Source of the DNA: a bacterium
GTDB lineage: Bacteria; Verrucomicrobiota; Kiritimatiellia; RFP12; UBA1067
DNA length: 57,242 nt
NCBI GenBank assembly: GCA_025360845.1
Contig: JANYBJ010000260.1
Location: 1 to 57,242 of the forward strand
Direction of reading: 5' to 3'
The translations under genes and the position numbers were made by a program. How positions within the stretch are numbered: position 1 is the first letter of the stretch; the number at the start of each line of letters is the position of its first letter. The notes below the pieces were generated by a model. It ran no database searches, was not told where the DNA came from, and was given only the letters and a program-made list of their open reading frames with translations. Positions 57,070-57,242 of this stretch are shown here, piece by piece.

Positions 57070-57242
57070 ATGGCCATTCACGTGATAGTTGTAGAGGATG
57101 ACAGCCGGTTGCGCTCGGGGTTGATGGAGATCATCAACAGCGATCCGCAATGCGCTTGTGTAGGTGCGTACGGCTCGGGCGAAGAGGCCCTTGAAAAGGC
57201 TCCTCCCCTGAAGCCGCAAGTCGCGGTGATGGACATCAACCT
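57070..57242 (+). CDS. Response regulator receiver domain, partial at window end
   Basis: Fifty-seven codons are visible from ATG 57070. IHVIVVEDDSRLRSGLMEII shows the acidic pair of a receiver domain, and QVAVMDIN contains the phosphoacceptor Asp. The pattern is that of NarL/LuxR-type two-component regulators, but the output domain lies beyond the window. The gap of 50 bases after the M16 peptidase gene contains no clear terminator. Confidence 0.82.
   Translation, partial: MAIHVIVVEDDSRLRSGLMEIINSDPQCACVGAYGSGEEALEKAPPLKPQVAVMDIN

Noticed and set aside
1..57242. CRISPR arrays, insertion sequences or prophage genes
   Set aside because: No regular spacer-repeat array, no transposase or integrase, and no phage structural gene was seen. 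The only foreign-looking unit is the restriction-modification pair.

Overview
The window is a high-GC, gene-dense bacterial chromosome segment of about 50 genes on both strands. It carries housekeeping genes (ligA, rpmI-rplT, pheS/pheT, nadA, hisB-hisA, tolB-pal, tatC, rarA) and many exported proteins with Tat or lipoprotein signals. TolB/Pal shows a Gram-negative envelope. The mix of exported Gfo/Idh and TIM-barrel proteins, a PQQ-like propeller, a DUF2851 protein, an SUMF1-fold protein and a glycoside-hydrolase remnant suggests the Planctomycetes-Verrucomicrobia-Chlamydiae group, probably Verrucomicrobiota/Kiritimatiellota. That placement is inference from gene content, not from a phylogenetic marker.

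Layout. 1-8.6 kb: D-2-hydroxyacid dehydrogenase, lipoprotein, PQQ-like propeller coupled to a glycosyltransferase, tRNA-Ser(GGA), DUF2851 protein, and two Tat-exported sugar-metabolism-type proteins. 8.8-13 kb: squalene-hopene-cyclase-like protein, AGCS symporter, alpha/beta hydrolase. 13-20.3 kb: a nucleoside / ADP-ribose / ribose salvage cassette (GntR-LacI regulator, exported nucleoside hydrolase, exported ADP-ribosylglycohydrolase, ribokinase, GRP-type permease, HAD phosphatase). 20.4-24.9 kb: SUMF1-fold surface protein and an exported NiFe hydrogenase. 25.1-29.8 kb: glycoside-hydrolase remnant abutting ligA, patatin-like protein, ExbD-like lipoprotein, rpmI-rplT. 29.9-37.6 kb: pheS and pheT separated by a two-gene restriction-modification unit, then a 6S-like RNA. 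37.6-46.6 kb: TrpR-like regulator, aminotransferase, exported hypothetical proteins, FAD oxidoreductase, rarA, MetE-like protein. 46.1-51.1 kb: minus-strand run nadA, EF-hand membrane protein, lipoprotein, hexose-phosphate mutarotase, VanZ. 51.2-57.2 kb: tolB-pal-tatA/B-tatC-hisB-hisA-M16 peptidase and the start of a response regulator.

Most notable: (i) the AT-richer restriction-modification pair inserted between pheS and pheT, ending in a 4-base overlap with the essential pheT start; (ii) degenerate 7-bp-period repeats at six loci, both intergenic and inside coding sequences, supplying codons next to a start and a native stop codon; (iii) a NiFe hydrogenase small subunit with an insertion carrying a CxxCH motif; (iv) the ribose/ADP-ribose salvage cassette with palindromes in its promoters; (v) promoters whose -10 box lies 7 bases from the start codon, implying leaderless mRNAs.
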